A DNA stretch of 59,973 nucleotides from Paracoccaceae bacterium (GTDB lineage: Bacteria; Pseudomonadota; Alphaproteobacteria; Rhodobacterales; Rhodobacteraceae): positions 1 through 59,973 of the forward strand of contig JAOHEK010000018.1 in NCBI GenBank assembly GCA_028097405.1. Direction: 5' to 3'. Positions within the stretch are counted from its first letter, which is position 1. Every line of letters begins with the position of its first letter. This document shows, piece after piece, positions 24,971-33,568 of the stretch. The translations under genes were made by a program, and so were the position numbers. The notes under the pieces are model-generated. The model saw nothing but the letters and a program-made list of their open reading frames with translations, ran no database searches and was not told where the DNA came from.

Positions 24971-25572
24971 GCGCAGCACCCGATATCCAGATTGCGTCGG
25001 AAGACCGGTTGCGCGCCGATCTGTACAATTTCATTGGGCTGATGCTTGCAGCCCCGCCGGGTCAGATGTTGTTGGATCAATGCGTGGGCCTAAGCGGCGA
25101 CGCCAGCGATCTTGGCGAAGCGATTGGCGGGTTGTCACGGGTGGCTAAGGCGACCAAGCCGAAGACGGTTGAAGCCGAATTCAACGCGCTCTTTATCGGA
25201 TTGGGTCGTGGTGAGTTGCTGCCTTATGCCAGTTACTATCTGACGGGTTTTCTGAACGAAAAGCCGCTGGCGATCCTGCGCAATGATATGGCCACGCGTG
25301 GTATGACGCGGGCTCAAAACGTTTACGAGCCTGAAGACAACATCGCATCATTGATGGAAATGATGGCGGGCATGATTGTGGGTCGCTTTGGTGCGCCTGC
25401 GACGCTCGACGACCAAAAGATGTTTTTTAACAAACACATCGCCCCCTGGGCGGGCCACTTTTTTGCCGACTTAGAGGCGGCGAAGAACTCGGTGCTTTAT
25501 GCGTCGGTGGGCCAAGTGGGACGTGTGTTTATCGAGATTGAGCGCGAGGCGTTCAGAATGACAGCAGGGTAG
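24967..25572 (+). CDS. TorD/DmsD-family chaperone for formate dehydrogenase
   Basis: A 201-residue all-helical protein starting at GTG 24967. It contains the TorD-type EAEFNALFIGLGRGELLPYASYY segment (E/P-x-(E)FN-x-LF) and KHIAPWAGHFFADLE near residue 160. This family binds twin-arginine signal peptides and holds the apo-enzyme until the molybdo- or tungstopterin cofactor is inserted. The likely clients are the Tat signals of the next two genes. The call is firm. Confidence 0.9.
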   Translation: MSAAPDIQIASEDRLRADLYNFIGLMLAAPPGQMLLDQCVGLSGDASDLGEAIGGLSRVAKATKPKTVEAEFNALFIGLGRGELLPYASYYLTGFLNEKPLAILRNDMATRGMTRAQNVYEPEDNIASLMEMMAGMIVGRFGAPATLDDQKMFFNKHIAPWAGHFFADLEAAKNSVLYASVGQVGRVFIEIEREAFRMTAG

Positions 25573-25630
25573 CACCCTGCATCGCATGCGACGGGGATGC
25601 TCGTCGAAAACTAAGGGAGGGAGACATCCC

Positions 25631-25819
25631 ATGATGAAAAAGAGCGAAGGCGCTAGCCGCCGCGATTTTCTTAAGATGGCCGGAACTACCGCACCGGTTG
25701 CTGCCGTTGCGATTGCCGCAGGCACAAGCGAAGTGGAAGCTAAAGCTGTCGATCTGACATCTGAAAAGATGCAAGACACGGTGCATACGCGCGCCTATCT
25801 CGAAAGCACCCGCTTTTAG
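25631..25819 (+). CDS. Small twin-arginine signal protein of the formate dehydrogenase cluster
   Basis: A 62-residue protein from ATG 25631, after GGGAGGGAGAC. It has a Tat motif, ASRRDFLKMAG, and a hydrophobic stretch TAPVAAVAIAAG, then only about 25 mature residues ending HTRAYLESTRF. Such a short exported or membrane-anchored peptide precedes formate dehydrogenase alpha in related clusters. It may be a small subunit or a decoy/anchor for the chaperone. Its function is unknown. Confidence 0.82.
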   Translation: MMKKSEGASRRDFLKMAGTTAPVAAVAIAAGTSEVEAKAVDLTSEKMQDTVHTRAYLESTRF

Positions 25820-25926
25820 GAGACGCAAAACCCGAGATAACGAGTTGGGCAAAACTCGCCGGTCGAGGGTCAATAAAGACCAAGCAAGCAAGGGCAGAGG
25901 TCCGAGCAGGCAAGGGAGGAACGACT

Positions 25927-28824
25927 ATGCTAAGGAAAAAGACCAACGGGGTGACAAGACGCGCCCAACGGACTGGTATCCTAACTGACATCGCGGAAAA
26001 ATCCGTAGATCGCCGGGCGTTTTTGCGCGGCTCGGGTCTGGCCATTGGCGGGCTGACTGCAATCTCTGCGACGGGTGGCTTTGTGTCGTCTGCAACGGCA
26101 CAAACGGCGGTGAACGCGGCGGTTGAGACTGTGAAATCGGTCTGCACCCACTGTTCGGTTGGCTGTACGGTTATTGCCGAAGTCTCCAATGGGGTCTGGA
26201 CGGGGCAGGAACCCGGTTGGGACAGCCCGTTCAACCTAGGTGCCCATTGCGCCAAAGGGGCCGCGGTTCGCGAGCACGCCCACGGTGAGCGCCGTTTGAA
26301 ATACCCGATGAAGAAAGAAGGCGGTGAGTGGAAGCGCATCAGCTGGGAACAGGCCATCGACGAGATCGGCGACGGCATGATGAATATCCGGGAAGAAAGT
26401 GGCCCGGACAGCGTCTACTGGCTGGGATCGGCTAAGCACAACAACGAACAGGCCTATCTGTTCCGTAAGTTCGCTGCCTATTGGGGCACGAACAACGTGG
26501 ATCACCAGGCTCGGATCTGCCACTCGACGACAGTGGCCGGTGTGGCGAATACATGGGGCTACGGCGCCATGACGAACAGCTACAACGACATCCACAATTC
26601 CCGCGCGATCTTTATCATCGGTGGTAACCCGGCCGAGGCACACCCAGTGTCCCTGCTGCACCTCTTGCGTGCGAAAGAGCAGAACAACGCTCCGGTTATC
26701 GTTTGTGATCCGCGCTTCACGCGGACTGCTGCACACGCCGACGAATATGTGCGGTTCCGTCCGGGGACGGACGTTGCATTGGTCTGGGGTATCCTCTGGC
26801 ACATCTTTGAAAACGGTTGGGAAGACCAAGAGTTCATCCGCACCCGCGTTTGGGGCATGGACCAGATCAAAGAAGAAGTGGCTCGTTGGACGCCTGAAGA
26901 GGTCGAACGCGTAACGGGCGCTCCTGGATCGCAATTGCGTCGCGTCGCGCGCACCATGGCCAACAACCGCCCCGGCACCGTTATCTGGTGTATGGGTGGC
27001 ACGCAGCACACCAACGGCAACAACAATACGCGTGCGTATTGTGTCTTGCAGTTGGCGCTGGGCAACATGGGCACCGAGGGTGGTGGTACGAACATCTTCC
27101 GTGGCCACGACAACGTGCAAGGTGCTACTGACCTTGGCGTTCTAAGCCACACGCTTCCCGGCTACTACGGACTGTCTGCCGGATCTTGGGCCCACTGGGC
27201 GCGGGTCTGGGGCGAAGACGACGATTGGCTGAAAGGTCAATTCGCGGCTGGTCCAAAAGATGCCGACGGCAACGACACCTCGTTGCAGCAACTCACTGGT
27301 ATCCCGGTGTCGCGCTGGATCGATGGTGTGCTGGAAGACCCCGAAAACATGGACAACCCGAACAAGGTTCGTGCCATGGTGCTTTGGGGACATGCGCCGA
27401 ACTCACAGACACGCATGAAGGAAATGAAGACCGCGATGGAAGAGCTGGATATGCTGGTCGTCGTAGACCCATATCCAACGGTTTCAGCGGTGCTGCATGA
27501 CCGGACGGATGGTGTCTATCTTCTGCCGGCCTGTACGCAGTTCGAAACCCGTGGTTCGGTCACGGCATCGAACCGCTCGATCCAATGGCGCGACAAGGTC
27601 GTCGAACCATTGTTCGAAAGCCTGCCGGACGAGGTCATCATGGCCAAGTTCGCCAACAAGTTTGGCTGGGCAGATCGTCTATTCCGGAACATCGAAATGG
27701 AAGATGACGAAACGCCGAATGTCGAAAGTATCACCCGTGAATTCAACGCTGGCATGTGGACGGTCGGTTATACAGGTCAGTCTCCTGAGCGGATCAAAAT
27801 GCACATGGCCAACCAGCATACGTTCGACAGAACGACGCTGCAGGCCATCGGTGGTCCAGCTGACGGGGATTACTACGGGATGCCATGGCCATGCTGGGGC
27901 ACACCCGAGATGAACCACCCCGGCACGCCCAACCTTTACGACATGTCCAAACGTGTCTCTGAAGGTGGCCTGACGTTCCGCGCCCGCTTTGGTGTGGAAA
28001 GGGATGGTGAAAATCTGTTGGCCGAAGGTGTTGCAAGCTTGGATTCTGATATTCAGGACGGATATCCCGAATTTACCATGCAGATGCTGATGGACCTTGG
28101 ATGGGACGGCGAACTGACGGCCGACGAACGGTCTGCCATTGATGCTGTTGCAGGGCCAAAGACCAACTGGAAAACCGACCTTTCAGGCGGTATCCAGCGG
28201 GTTGCGATCGCCCACGAAATGGCACCGTTCGGTAACGCCAAGGCCCGCGCGGTTGTCTGGACGTTCCCAGATCCAGTGCCGGTTCACCGCGAGCCGCTTT
28301 ACACCAACCGTCGCGATCTTGTTGCGGATTACCCGACATACGAGGACCGGAAGTTTTATCGTCTTCCGACGATGTATGCCTCGATCCAAAAGCAGGACTT
28401 CAGCAAAGACTATCCGATGATCCTGACGTCAGGTCGTTTGGTTGAATACGAGGGCGGAGGCGACGAAAGCCGCTCGAACCCTTGGTTGGCAGAACTACAG
28501 CAAGACATGTTTGTCGAGATAAACACACGTGACGCCAACAACTTGGGCGTTCGTGACGGCACACAAGTCTGGGTGGAAGGCCCGGAAGGCGCCAAGGTTA
28601 AAGTGATGGCCATGGTGACCGAACGGGTTGGCGAAGGGGTGGCGTTCATGCCGTTCCACTTCGGCGGCCACTTTGAAGGTGTGGACCAAAGGGACAAATA
28701 CCCCGACGGTGCCGATCCTTATGTGCTTGGTGAAAGTACCAACACAGCACAGACCTATGGCTATGATTCAGTGACCCAGATGCAAGAGACGAAAGCCACT
28801 CTTTGCAAAATCTGGACAGCTTAA
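25927..28824 (+). CDS. fdhA: Formate dehydrogenase, catalytic alpha subunit (Cys-type, probably tungsten)
   Basis: A 965-residue periplasmic DMSO-reductase-family enzyme. A Tat signal, DRRAFLRGSG at 29-38, ends near residue 59. The 4Fe-4S cluster is held by Cys73, Cys76, Cys80 and Cys108. The metal ligand is Cys198 in ARICHSTTVAG (codon TGC at 26518-26520), followed by catalytic His199, so it is not selenocysteine. It oxidises formate to CO2 and passes electrons through its cluster to the beta subunit. The tup genes at the end of the same operon argue for W in the bis-pterin cofactor, an inference. The ribosome binding site is GGGAGGAACG. The sulfurtransferase FdhD is not in the window. Confidence 0.96.
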   Translation: MLRKKTNGVTRRAQRTGILTDIAEKSVDRRAFLRGSGLAIGGLTAISATGGFVSSATAQTAVNAAVETVKSVCTHCSVGCTVIAEVSNGVWTGQEPGWDSPFNLGAHCAKGAAVREHAHGERRLKYPMKKEGGEWKRISWEQAIDEIGDGMMNIREESGPDSVYWLGSAKHNNEQAYLFRKFAAYWGTNNVDHQARICHSTTVAGVANTWGYGAMTNSYNDIHNSRAIFIIGGNPAEAHPVSLLHLLRAKEQNNAPVIVCDPRFTRTAAHADEYVRFRPGTDVALVWGILWHIFENGWEDQEFIRTRVWGMDQIKEEVARWTPEEVERVTGAPGSQLRRVARTMANNRPGTVIWCMGGTQHTNGNNNTRAYCVLQLALGNMGTEGGGTNIFRGHDNVQGATDLGVLSHTLPGYYGLSAGSWAHWARVWGEDDDWLKGQFAAGPKDADGNDTSLQQLTGIPVSRWIDGVLEDPENMDNPNKVRAMVLWGHAPNSQTRMKEMKTAMEELDMLVVVDPYPTVSAVLHDRTDGVYLLPACTQFETRGSVTASNRSIQWRDKVVEPLFESLPDEVIMAKFANKFGWADRLFRNIEMEDDETPNVESITREFNAGMWTVGYTGQSPERIKMHMANQHTFDRTTLQAIGGPADGDYYGMPWPCWGTPEMNHPGTPNLYDMSKRVSEGGLTFRARFGVERDGENLLAEGVASLDSDIQDGYPEFTMQMLMDLGWDGELTADERSAIDAVAGPKTNWKTDLSGGIQRVAIAHEMAPFGNAKARAVVWTFPDPVPVHREPLYTNRRDLVADYPTYEDRKFYRLPTMYASIQKQDFSKDYPMILTSGRLVEYEGGGDESRSNPWLAELQQDMFVEINTRDANNLGVRDGTQVWVEGPEGAKVKVMAMVTERVGEGVAFMPFHFGGHFEGVDQRDKYPDGADPYVLGESTNTAQTYGYDSVTQMQETKATLCKIWTA

Positions 28825-28837
28825 GGGAGAATGAGAC

Positions 28838-29431
28838 ATGGCAAGAGCTAAGTTTCTCGTAGACGCTGAACGCTGCATCGAATGCAACGCCTGTGTCACC
28901 GCTTGTAAGAACGAGCACGAAGTGCCTTGGGGCATCAACCGCCGGAAGGTCGTCACGATCAATGACGGCTCACCGGGGGAACGGTCGATTTCCGTGGCTT
29001 GTATGCACTGCTCGGATGCACCTTGTATGGCGGTCTGCCCTGTGGACTGTTTTTACCAGAACGAGGAAGGGGTGGTTCTTCACTCTAAAGACCTCTGCAT
29101 CGGGTGTGGTTACTGTTTCTACGCATGTCCGTTTGGCGCGCCGCAGTTCCCGCAGGCAGGCAACTTTGGCAGCCGTGGCAAGATGGACAAATGTACCTTC
29201 TGCGCCGGTGGACCCGAAGAAACCAACTCGACAGCCGAGTTCGCCAAGTATGGCCGCAACCGGATCGCCGAAGGCAAGCTGCCTATTTGCGCCGAGATGT
29301 GTGCCACCAAGGCGCTTCTGGCAGGTGACGGCGACATCGTCTCGGGCATCTACCGCGAACGTGTGGTGGCCCGTGGCTTTGGTTCCGGCGCTTGGGGCTG
29401 GGGTTCGGCCTATGGTCGTCAGGACGGATAA
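28838..29431 (+). CDS. fdhB: Formate dehydrogenase, iron-sulfur beta subunit
   Basis: A 197-residue ferredoxin-like subunit. The Cys groups are CIECNACVTACKNE, CMHCSDAPCMAVCPVDC, CIGCGYCFYACPFGAP and a later CTFC with CAEMC, enough for four 4Fe-4S clusters. It relays electrons from FdhA to the membrane cytochrome b. It has no signal peptide of its own, so it is expected to be exported with FdhA by the Tat system. It is spaced 13 bases after fdhA with GGGAGAA as ribosome binding site. It lacks a C-terminal membrane helix, unlike E. coli FdnH. Confidence 0.95.
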   Translation: MARAKFLVDAERCIECNACVTACKNEHEVPWGINRRKVVTINDGSPGERSISVACMHCSDAPCMAVCPVDCFYQNEEGVVLHSKDLCIGCGYCFYACPFGAPQFPQAGNFGSRGKMDKCTFCAGGPEETNSTAEFAKYGRNRIAEGKLPICAEMCATKALLAGDGDIVSGIYRERVVARGFGSGAWGWGSAYGRQDG

Positions 29432-29457
29432 TCCGTTTTGACCGCAAGATAAAAAGG

Positions 29458-29490
29458 GGCGGTCGCTTTAATTAGGGATCGCCTCTTTTC
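29458..29490 (+). terminator. Intercistronic stem-loop between fdhB and fdhC
   Basis: GGCGGTC at 29458-29464 can pair with GATCGCC at 29477-29483 (one G-U pair), followed by TCTTTTC. It is weak as a terminator, but may reduce expression of fdhC and the genes behind it. Confidence 0.45.
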
Positions 29491-29517
29491 GCTTTCAAAT
29501 AGATTCTAGGGGCCACC

Positions 29518-30720
29518 ATGCTGCGTGCTTTGATCGTCGTACTTTCCGCCGTGTTCTGGATGTCTGCTGTTCAGGCGCAGGAGGCCGGTGAAGCGGCACC
29601 CGACCGATCCGCCACAGGCGGCGCGCAAACGCTGGAAGACATTATGCGTCGTCAGCGCGGCGAGCCTGTTGATGAGACATTCCGCAAAGAGAATACTGGC
29701 GACCCGGACAGCGCGGCTGGCATTGCCAGCCAGCTTGGCACGCTTGGCGGTGCTTCGGATCCAGATCTTTGGCGCGGGCTGCGGTTCAACGAAGTCGCGA
29801 TCACCGCGTCCAATGACGGTCCCGCAGCGACCACGTTGATCCAAGACGGTGGCATGCGCTGGCTGACGTTCCGCGAAGGCCCGCTGATCACCTATGGCGG
29901 CTATCTTTTGTTGGGCACGGTTGGCCTGTTGGCTGTTTTCTTCCTGATCCGGGGGCGTATCCGCATCGATGGTGAGAAAACAGGCCGCACGTTGACCCGT
30001 TTCAAGCTGATCGAACGCTTTGGACATTGGCTTTTAGCCGGCTCGTTCATCCTGTTGGGTATCACTGGGCTTGTCAGCTTGATGGGCCGCAAGTTCCTGA
30101 TCCCAGCCTTTGGGCATGATGCATTTTCGTTTCTCGCGGTCGGCTCAAAGTGGATACACAACAACGTCTCATGGGCCTTTATGATCGGTCTTGCGATGGT
30201 CTTTGTGATGTGGGTTATTCACAATCTGCCCGATCGCACCGACATCAATTGGCTGTTGAAAGGCGGCGGGATTTTCACCAAGGGCCACCCACCCGCGAAG
30301 AAATTCAACGCTGGCCAAAAGCTGATCTTCTGGTCCGTCATCGTCTTAGGCACATCGATTTCCGTATCAGGTCTGGCGCTGTTGTTCCCATTCCAGATGA
30401 ACATGTTCGCGCCCACGTTTGCCAAATTGAATGCCTTCGGCATCCCCGAGCTTTTGGGGTACGCCGCTCTGCCGGAAATTTTGGCGCCACACGAGGAAAT
30501 GCAATACGCGCAGTTGTGGCACGCCATTGTCAGCTTTGTTCTGATGGCGATCATCTTGGCGCATATCTACATCGGTTCGGTCGGGATGGAAGGCGCTTAT
30601 GACGCCATGGGCACGGGCGAGGTCGAAGAACAATGGGCGCGCGAACACCATTCGCTTTGGGTGGAGGAGGTTGAGGCCAAGGCCACCACCCCGCCGAGCG
30701 AAGCAACACCCGCCGAATGA
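29518..30720 (+). CDS. fdhC: Formate dehydrogenase, cytochrome b gamma subunit
   Basis: A 400-residue membrane protein. Signal peptide MLRALIVVLSAVFWMSAVQAQ is followed by a polar region of about 100 residues. Four main membrane helices follow, for example YGGYLLLGTVGLLAVFFLI, LLAGSFILLGITGLVSLM, FMIGLAMVFVMWVIHNL and LWHAIVSFVLMAIILAHIYI. His residues in RFGHWLL and LWHAIV are candidates for two b haems. It transfers electrons to the quinone pool. The N-terminal exported extension is longer than in E. coli FdnI (217 residues). Its stop is immediately followed by the ATG of the WD40-cytochrome gene. Confidence 0.93.
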   Translation: MLRALIVVLSAVFWMSAVQAQEAGEAAPDRSATGGAQTLEDIMRRQRGEPVDETFRKENTGDPDSAAGIASQLGTLGGASDPDLWRGLRFNEVAITASNDGPAATTLIQDGGMRWLTFREGPLITYGGYLLLGTVGLLAVFFLIRGRIRIDGEKTGRTLTRFKLIERFGHWLLAGSFILLGITGLVSLMGRKFLIPAFGHDAFSFLAVGSKWIHNNVSWAFMIGLAMVFVMWVIHNLPDRTDINWLLKGGGIFTKGHPPAKKFNAGQKLIFWSVIVLGTSISVSGLALLFPFQMNMFAPTFAKLNAFGIPELLGYAALPEILAPHEEMQYAQLWHAIVSFVLMAIILAHIYIGSVGMEGAYDAMGTGEVEEQWAREHHSLWVEEVEAKATTPPSEATPAE

Positions 30721-32010
30721 ATGTTGCGGGCGTTTTGCATTCTGGCCCTCTTTAGCGCGCCCGTCGCGGCGCAGGACTTCTTTACTCTGAAAGGCCATGG
30801 TGGGCCGATCATGGACATCGCCGTGTCGCCCTCGGGGCAGATCGCAACCGCCAGTTTCGACAATGCCGTTGGCGTTTGGGAAGGGCGGGAACCTCTGTGG
30901 CTTGACGGGCACGAGGCCGCAGTGACCAGCGTTGGCTTTTTAAGCGACGGCACGATCATCTCGGGCGGCGACGATTTCACGCTAAGGGCATGGGCGCCGG
31001 GCAGTGCGAACGGTTCCAAAGCGCTGGGCAAACATCAGGCGAAAATTATCTCGATCACAGTGTCATCAACCGGACTTATCGCAACGGCAAGTTGGGACGC
31101 GACAATCGGGCTTTGGACGCTGGACGGTGAGCCCCGGTTTCTGAAGGGCCATCGCCAGGGCGTGAACGATGTGGTGTTCAGCGCTGACGGTGCGCGGCTT
31201 TATTCTGTATCGACCGATGGCACTGTGCGCATCTGGGATGTTGCCACGGGCGAACCGTTGCAGCAACTTGTCAGCCACGGGTTTGGCATCAACGAATTGA
31301 TCGTGAACGAGGCCGAGGGCTGGTTGGCCTACGGCGCTGTCGATGGCGGCACGCGGATGGTTGATCTTGAAAGCGGTGAGTTGATTGCCGACTTCACGTT
31401 GGACCGGCGCCCGATCCTTTCGATGGCCTATGACGCAAAAAGTCGTCAACTGGCGGTTGGCGACGGCGAAGGTTATGTGATGGTCATCGACACCAAGGCG
31501 CGGAAGATCACGCGGGATTTCCGCGCCGCGCGGACCGGTCCGATCTGGGCACTGGCCTTTTCGCCCGATGGCCAAAATCTGCACGCAGGCGGGATCGAGG
31601 ATGTGATGTATTCTTGGCCCGTCGCAACGCTGGACGAACACAACACCATGGAAGGCGGCACGCGCAGCTTTCTGGAAGACCCTGATGCCTTGCCCAATGG
31701 CGAGCGGCAATTCAAACGGAAATGCTCGATCTGTCATACAGTGACCGAAGGCAGCGCGCGCAAGGCTGGTCCCAGTCTGTTCGGGGTGTTTGGGCGGCGC
31801 GCTGGCACGGTCGCTGATTATGCCTATTCCGACACGCTTACGGGTTCAACAATTGTCTGGTCAGCCGACACGATCAATGGTTTGTTCAACGAAGGACCAG
31901 ATCATTATATTCCGGGCACCAAAATGCCGATGCAGGTCATCGCCAAACAGGTGGACAGGGATGATTTGATTGACTATTTGCGTATCGCTACGCAAGCAAA
32001 GGAGAACTGA
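30721..32010 (+). CDS. Secreted WD40 beta-propeller with C-terminal cytochrome c domain
   Basis: A 429-residue protein starting at the base after the fdhC stop. Signal peptide MLRAFCILALFSAPVAAQ. Residues 22-310 hold about seven WD40 repeats (for example ASFDNAVGVW, DDFTLRAWAP, SWDATIGLW, STDGTVRIWD). Residues 318-425 form a class I cytochrome c with haem motif Cys335-Ser-Ile-Cys338-His339 and a Met402 or Met404 axial ligand in PGTKMPM. It is periplasmic. The position after the cytochrome b subunit suggests that it takes electrons from, or docks on, the formate dehydrogenase complex. This combination is uncommon in bacterial formate dehydrogenase operons, and the role is inferred. Confidence 0.85.
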   Translation: MLRAFCILALFSAPVAAQDFFTLKGHGGPIMDIAVSPSGQIATASFDNAVGVWEGREPLWLDGHEAAVTSVGFLSDGTIISGGDDFTLRAWAPGSANGSKALGKHQAKIISITVSSTGLIATASWDATIGLWTLDGEPRFLKGHRQGVNDVVFSADGARLYSVSTDGTVRIWDVATGEPLQQLVSHGFGINELIVNEAEGWLAYGAVDGGTRMVDLESGELIADFTLDRRPILSMAYDAKSRQLAVGDGEGYVMVIDTKARKITRDFRAARTGPIWALAFSPDGQNLHAGGIEDVMYSWPVATLDEHNTMEGGTRSFLEDPDALPNGERQFKRKCSICHTVTEGSARKAGPSLFGVFGRRAGTVADYAYSDTLTGSTIVWSADTINGLFNEGPDHYIPGTKMPMQVIAKQVDRDDLIDYLRIATQAKEN

Positions 32011-32011
32011 A

Positions 32012-32140
32012 ATGCGCGCCATGATCTATGCGGCTATCGCCCTCGTCGTCATCTCAGTCGGTTCCTATATCATTCTGGGAAATGCAGGTTTTTCCAGCGC
32101 AGAACGTGCAGCGGGGCCTGACGTCAGGCTCGACAACTGA
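32012..32140 (+). CDS. 42-residue single-span membrane peptide
   Basis: ATG 32012 is preceded by GGAGAA at the ideal distance, one base after the stop of the WD40-cytochrome gene. The product begins MRAMIYAAIALVVISVGSYI, a membrane helix or uncleaved signal, and ends with a short polar tail ERAAGPDVRLDN. It fits between the WD40 gene and tupB, 16 bases from the tupB ATG. It may be a small accessory subunit of the dehydrogenase or transporter, or a cleaved leader. The coding call rests on the ribosome binding site, the clear hydrophobic segment and the tight spacing. Confidence 0.6.
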   Translation: MRAMIYAAIALVVISVGSYIILGNAGFSSAERAAGPDVRLDN

Positions 32141-32156
32141 TCCGTCGGAACCGGCC

Positions 32157-32861
32157 ATGAATGAAATCTGGGCCGGAATTCTGTCTGCCTTTCGGCTGAT
32201 CTTCGCCCTTGACGCGGACCTTGTCGAAATCACGCTTCGCTCGCTTCAGGTCAGTTTAACAGCGCTTATCATCGCGTCCCTTATCGCGCTGCCGTTTGGC
32301 ACGTGGATTGCCATTCGCCGCTTTCGATATCGCCGTGCCACCATCGCGACCTTGAACGCATTGATGGGATTGCCGCCCGTGGTTGTTGGTTTGATCGTTT
32401 ATCTGCTGCTTAGCCGATCCGGACCATTTGGGGTTTTGGGTCTGCTTTTCACGCCGACTGCTATGATCATTGCGCAGGTGATTATCATCACGCCGTTGAT
32501 CGCCTCGATCACCCATCAGGCCATGCGCGACCTTTGGGCGGAGTACCATGATCTGCTAATCTCGCTGAACACGACGAACCGGCAACGGATCATAACGCTG
32601 ATCTGGGATGGACGGCGTGCGCTTTTGACCGCAGCGCTCGCAGGCTTTGGTCGCGCGATTGGCGAGGTCGGCGCTATCATGATCGTCGGTGGGAATATCG
32701 ACCATGCGACGCGCGTGTTGACCACAGCCATCGCGCTGGAAACCGGCAAGGGAGATTTCGAGCTGGCGCTTGGTTTGGGCTTTGTTCTGATCGCGCTGGC
32801 GCTGGCCGTAAACTTTGCGATCCACGCATTGACCAAGACGGAACGGGAAGGACGGTGGTGA
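32157..32861 (+). CDS. tupB: Tungstate ABC transporter permease
   Basis: About 234 residues from ATG 32157; a frame open from 32028 only covers the small ORF upstream in another reading. Five or so membrane spans are present, with the permease loop GFGRAIGEVGAIMIVGGNI near residues 170-188 that contacts the ATPase. The sequence is of the TupB/ModB-like type with IARRF-type N-terminal helices. It imports the oxyanion delivered by TupA. The gene order here is B-C-A rather than the common A-B-C. TupC starts on its stop codon. Confidence 0.9.
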   Translation: MNEIWAGILSAFRLIFALDADLVEITLRSLQVSLTALIIASLIALPFGTWIAIRRFRYRRATIATLNALMGLPPVVVGLIVYLLLSRSGPFGVLGLLFTPTAMIIAQVIIITPLIASITHQAMRDLWAEYHDLLISLNTTNRQRIITLIWDGRRALLTAALAGFGRAIGEVGAIMIVGGNIDHATRVLTTAIALETGKGDFELALGLGFVLIALALAVNFAIHALTKTEREGRW

Positions 32862-33568
32862 TGGCGATGTCCATGGAACTAAAAGACGTCACCGTCAAAC
32901 GACGCGGCAAGGCGATCCTTGGGCCGATCGACCTGAACCTTGGGGCCACGGGCATCACTATGGTGATTGGTCCCAATGGTGCCGGCAAGACGACGCTTTT
33001 AAAAGTGCTGCACGGGGTCGAACGCGTGTCCGATGGCACCATCGATTGGGCGCAGCCTGCGGACATCGCGCGGCAAGGGCAGGCTTATGTGTTCCAAAGC
33101 CCGATCATGTTACGCCGGACCGTACGCCAGAATTTGGCCTATCCGCTGCAACTTGTCGGGGTCTCGAAATCCGAGATCGAGACCCGCGTCACCGCATGGG
33201 CAGAACGGATTGGACTTGGCGATGCGCTTGATCGGCCCGCACCTCGGATTTCGGGGGGGGAGAAACAGAAACTTGCCCTTGGGCGCGCTTTGATCCGTGA
33301 TCCCGATGTGCTTTTTCTGGATGAACCTTGTGCCAATCTTGACGGTCGTTCGATACTGGATATCGAGGCGCTTTTGCTGGAAGCCCATGCAAGCGGAACC
33401 CGAATTATTATGACAACTCACGACCTTGCTCAATGCCGACGTCTTGCGAGCGAGGTTGTTTTCTTGCTTAATGGCCGTATCCATGAACAGGGCGATGCGA
33501 TGGGTTTTTTCGCGAACCCGAAAACCGTCGAAGCACAATCCTTCCTAAAGGGAGACATCTTACTGTGA
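32861..33568 (+). CDS. tupC: Tungstate ABC transporter ATP-binding protein
   Basis: About 235 residues from ATG 32861, which shares a base with the tupB stop, behind GGAAGGACGG; in-frame GTGs at 32855 and 32858 are alternatives. Walker A is MVIGPNGAGKTTLLK, the signature RISGGEKQKLALGRAL, Walker B VLFLDEPCANLD and the switch His is in MTTHDLAQ. The signature is encoded across a run of eight G (33253-33260) that stays in frame. It powers TupB. It has no C-terminal TOBE domain, unlike ModC, which favours the Tup type. Confidence 0.92.
   Translation: MAMSMELKDVTVKRRGKAILGPIDLNLGATGITMVIGPNGAGKTTLLKVLHGVERVSDGTIDWAQPADIARQGQAYVFQSPIMLRRTVRQNLAYPLQLVGVSKSEIETRVTAWAERIGLGDALDRPAPRISGGEKQKLALGRALIRDPDVLFLDEPCANLDGRSILDIEALLLEAHASGTRIIMTTHDLAQCRRLASEVVFLLNGRIHEQGDAMGFFANPKTVEAQSFLKGDILL

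Noticed and set aside
26518-26520. Possible selenocysteine in the formate dehydrogenase
   Set aside because: The codon at the metal-ligand position is TGC (Cys198), not TGA, and the frame has no internal stop.
26236-27120. 294-codon minus-strand open frame
   Set aside because: It is the shadow of fdhA, a highly conserved gene on the plus strand.
33253-33260. Eight-G tract in tupC as a possible frameshift
   Set aside because: The frame stays correct through the ABC signature (ISGGEKQ) and to the normal end of the protein.
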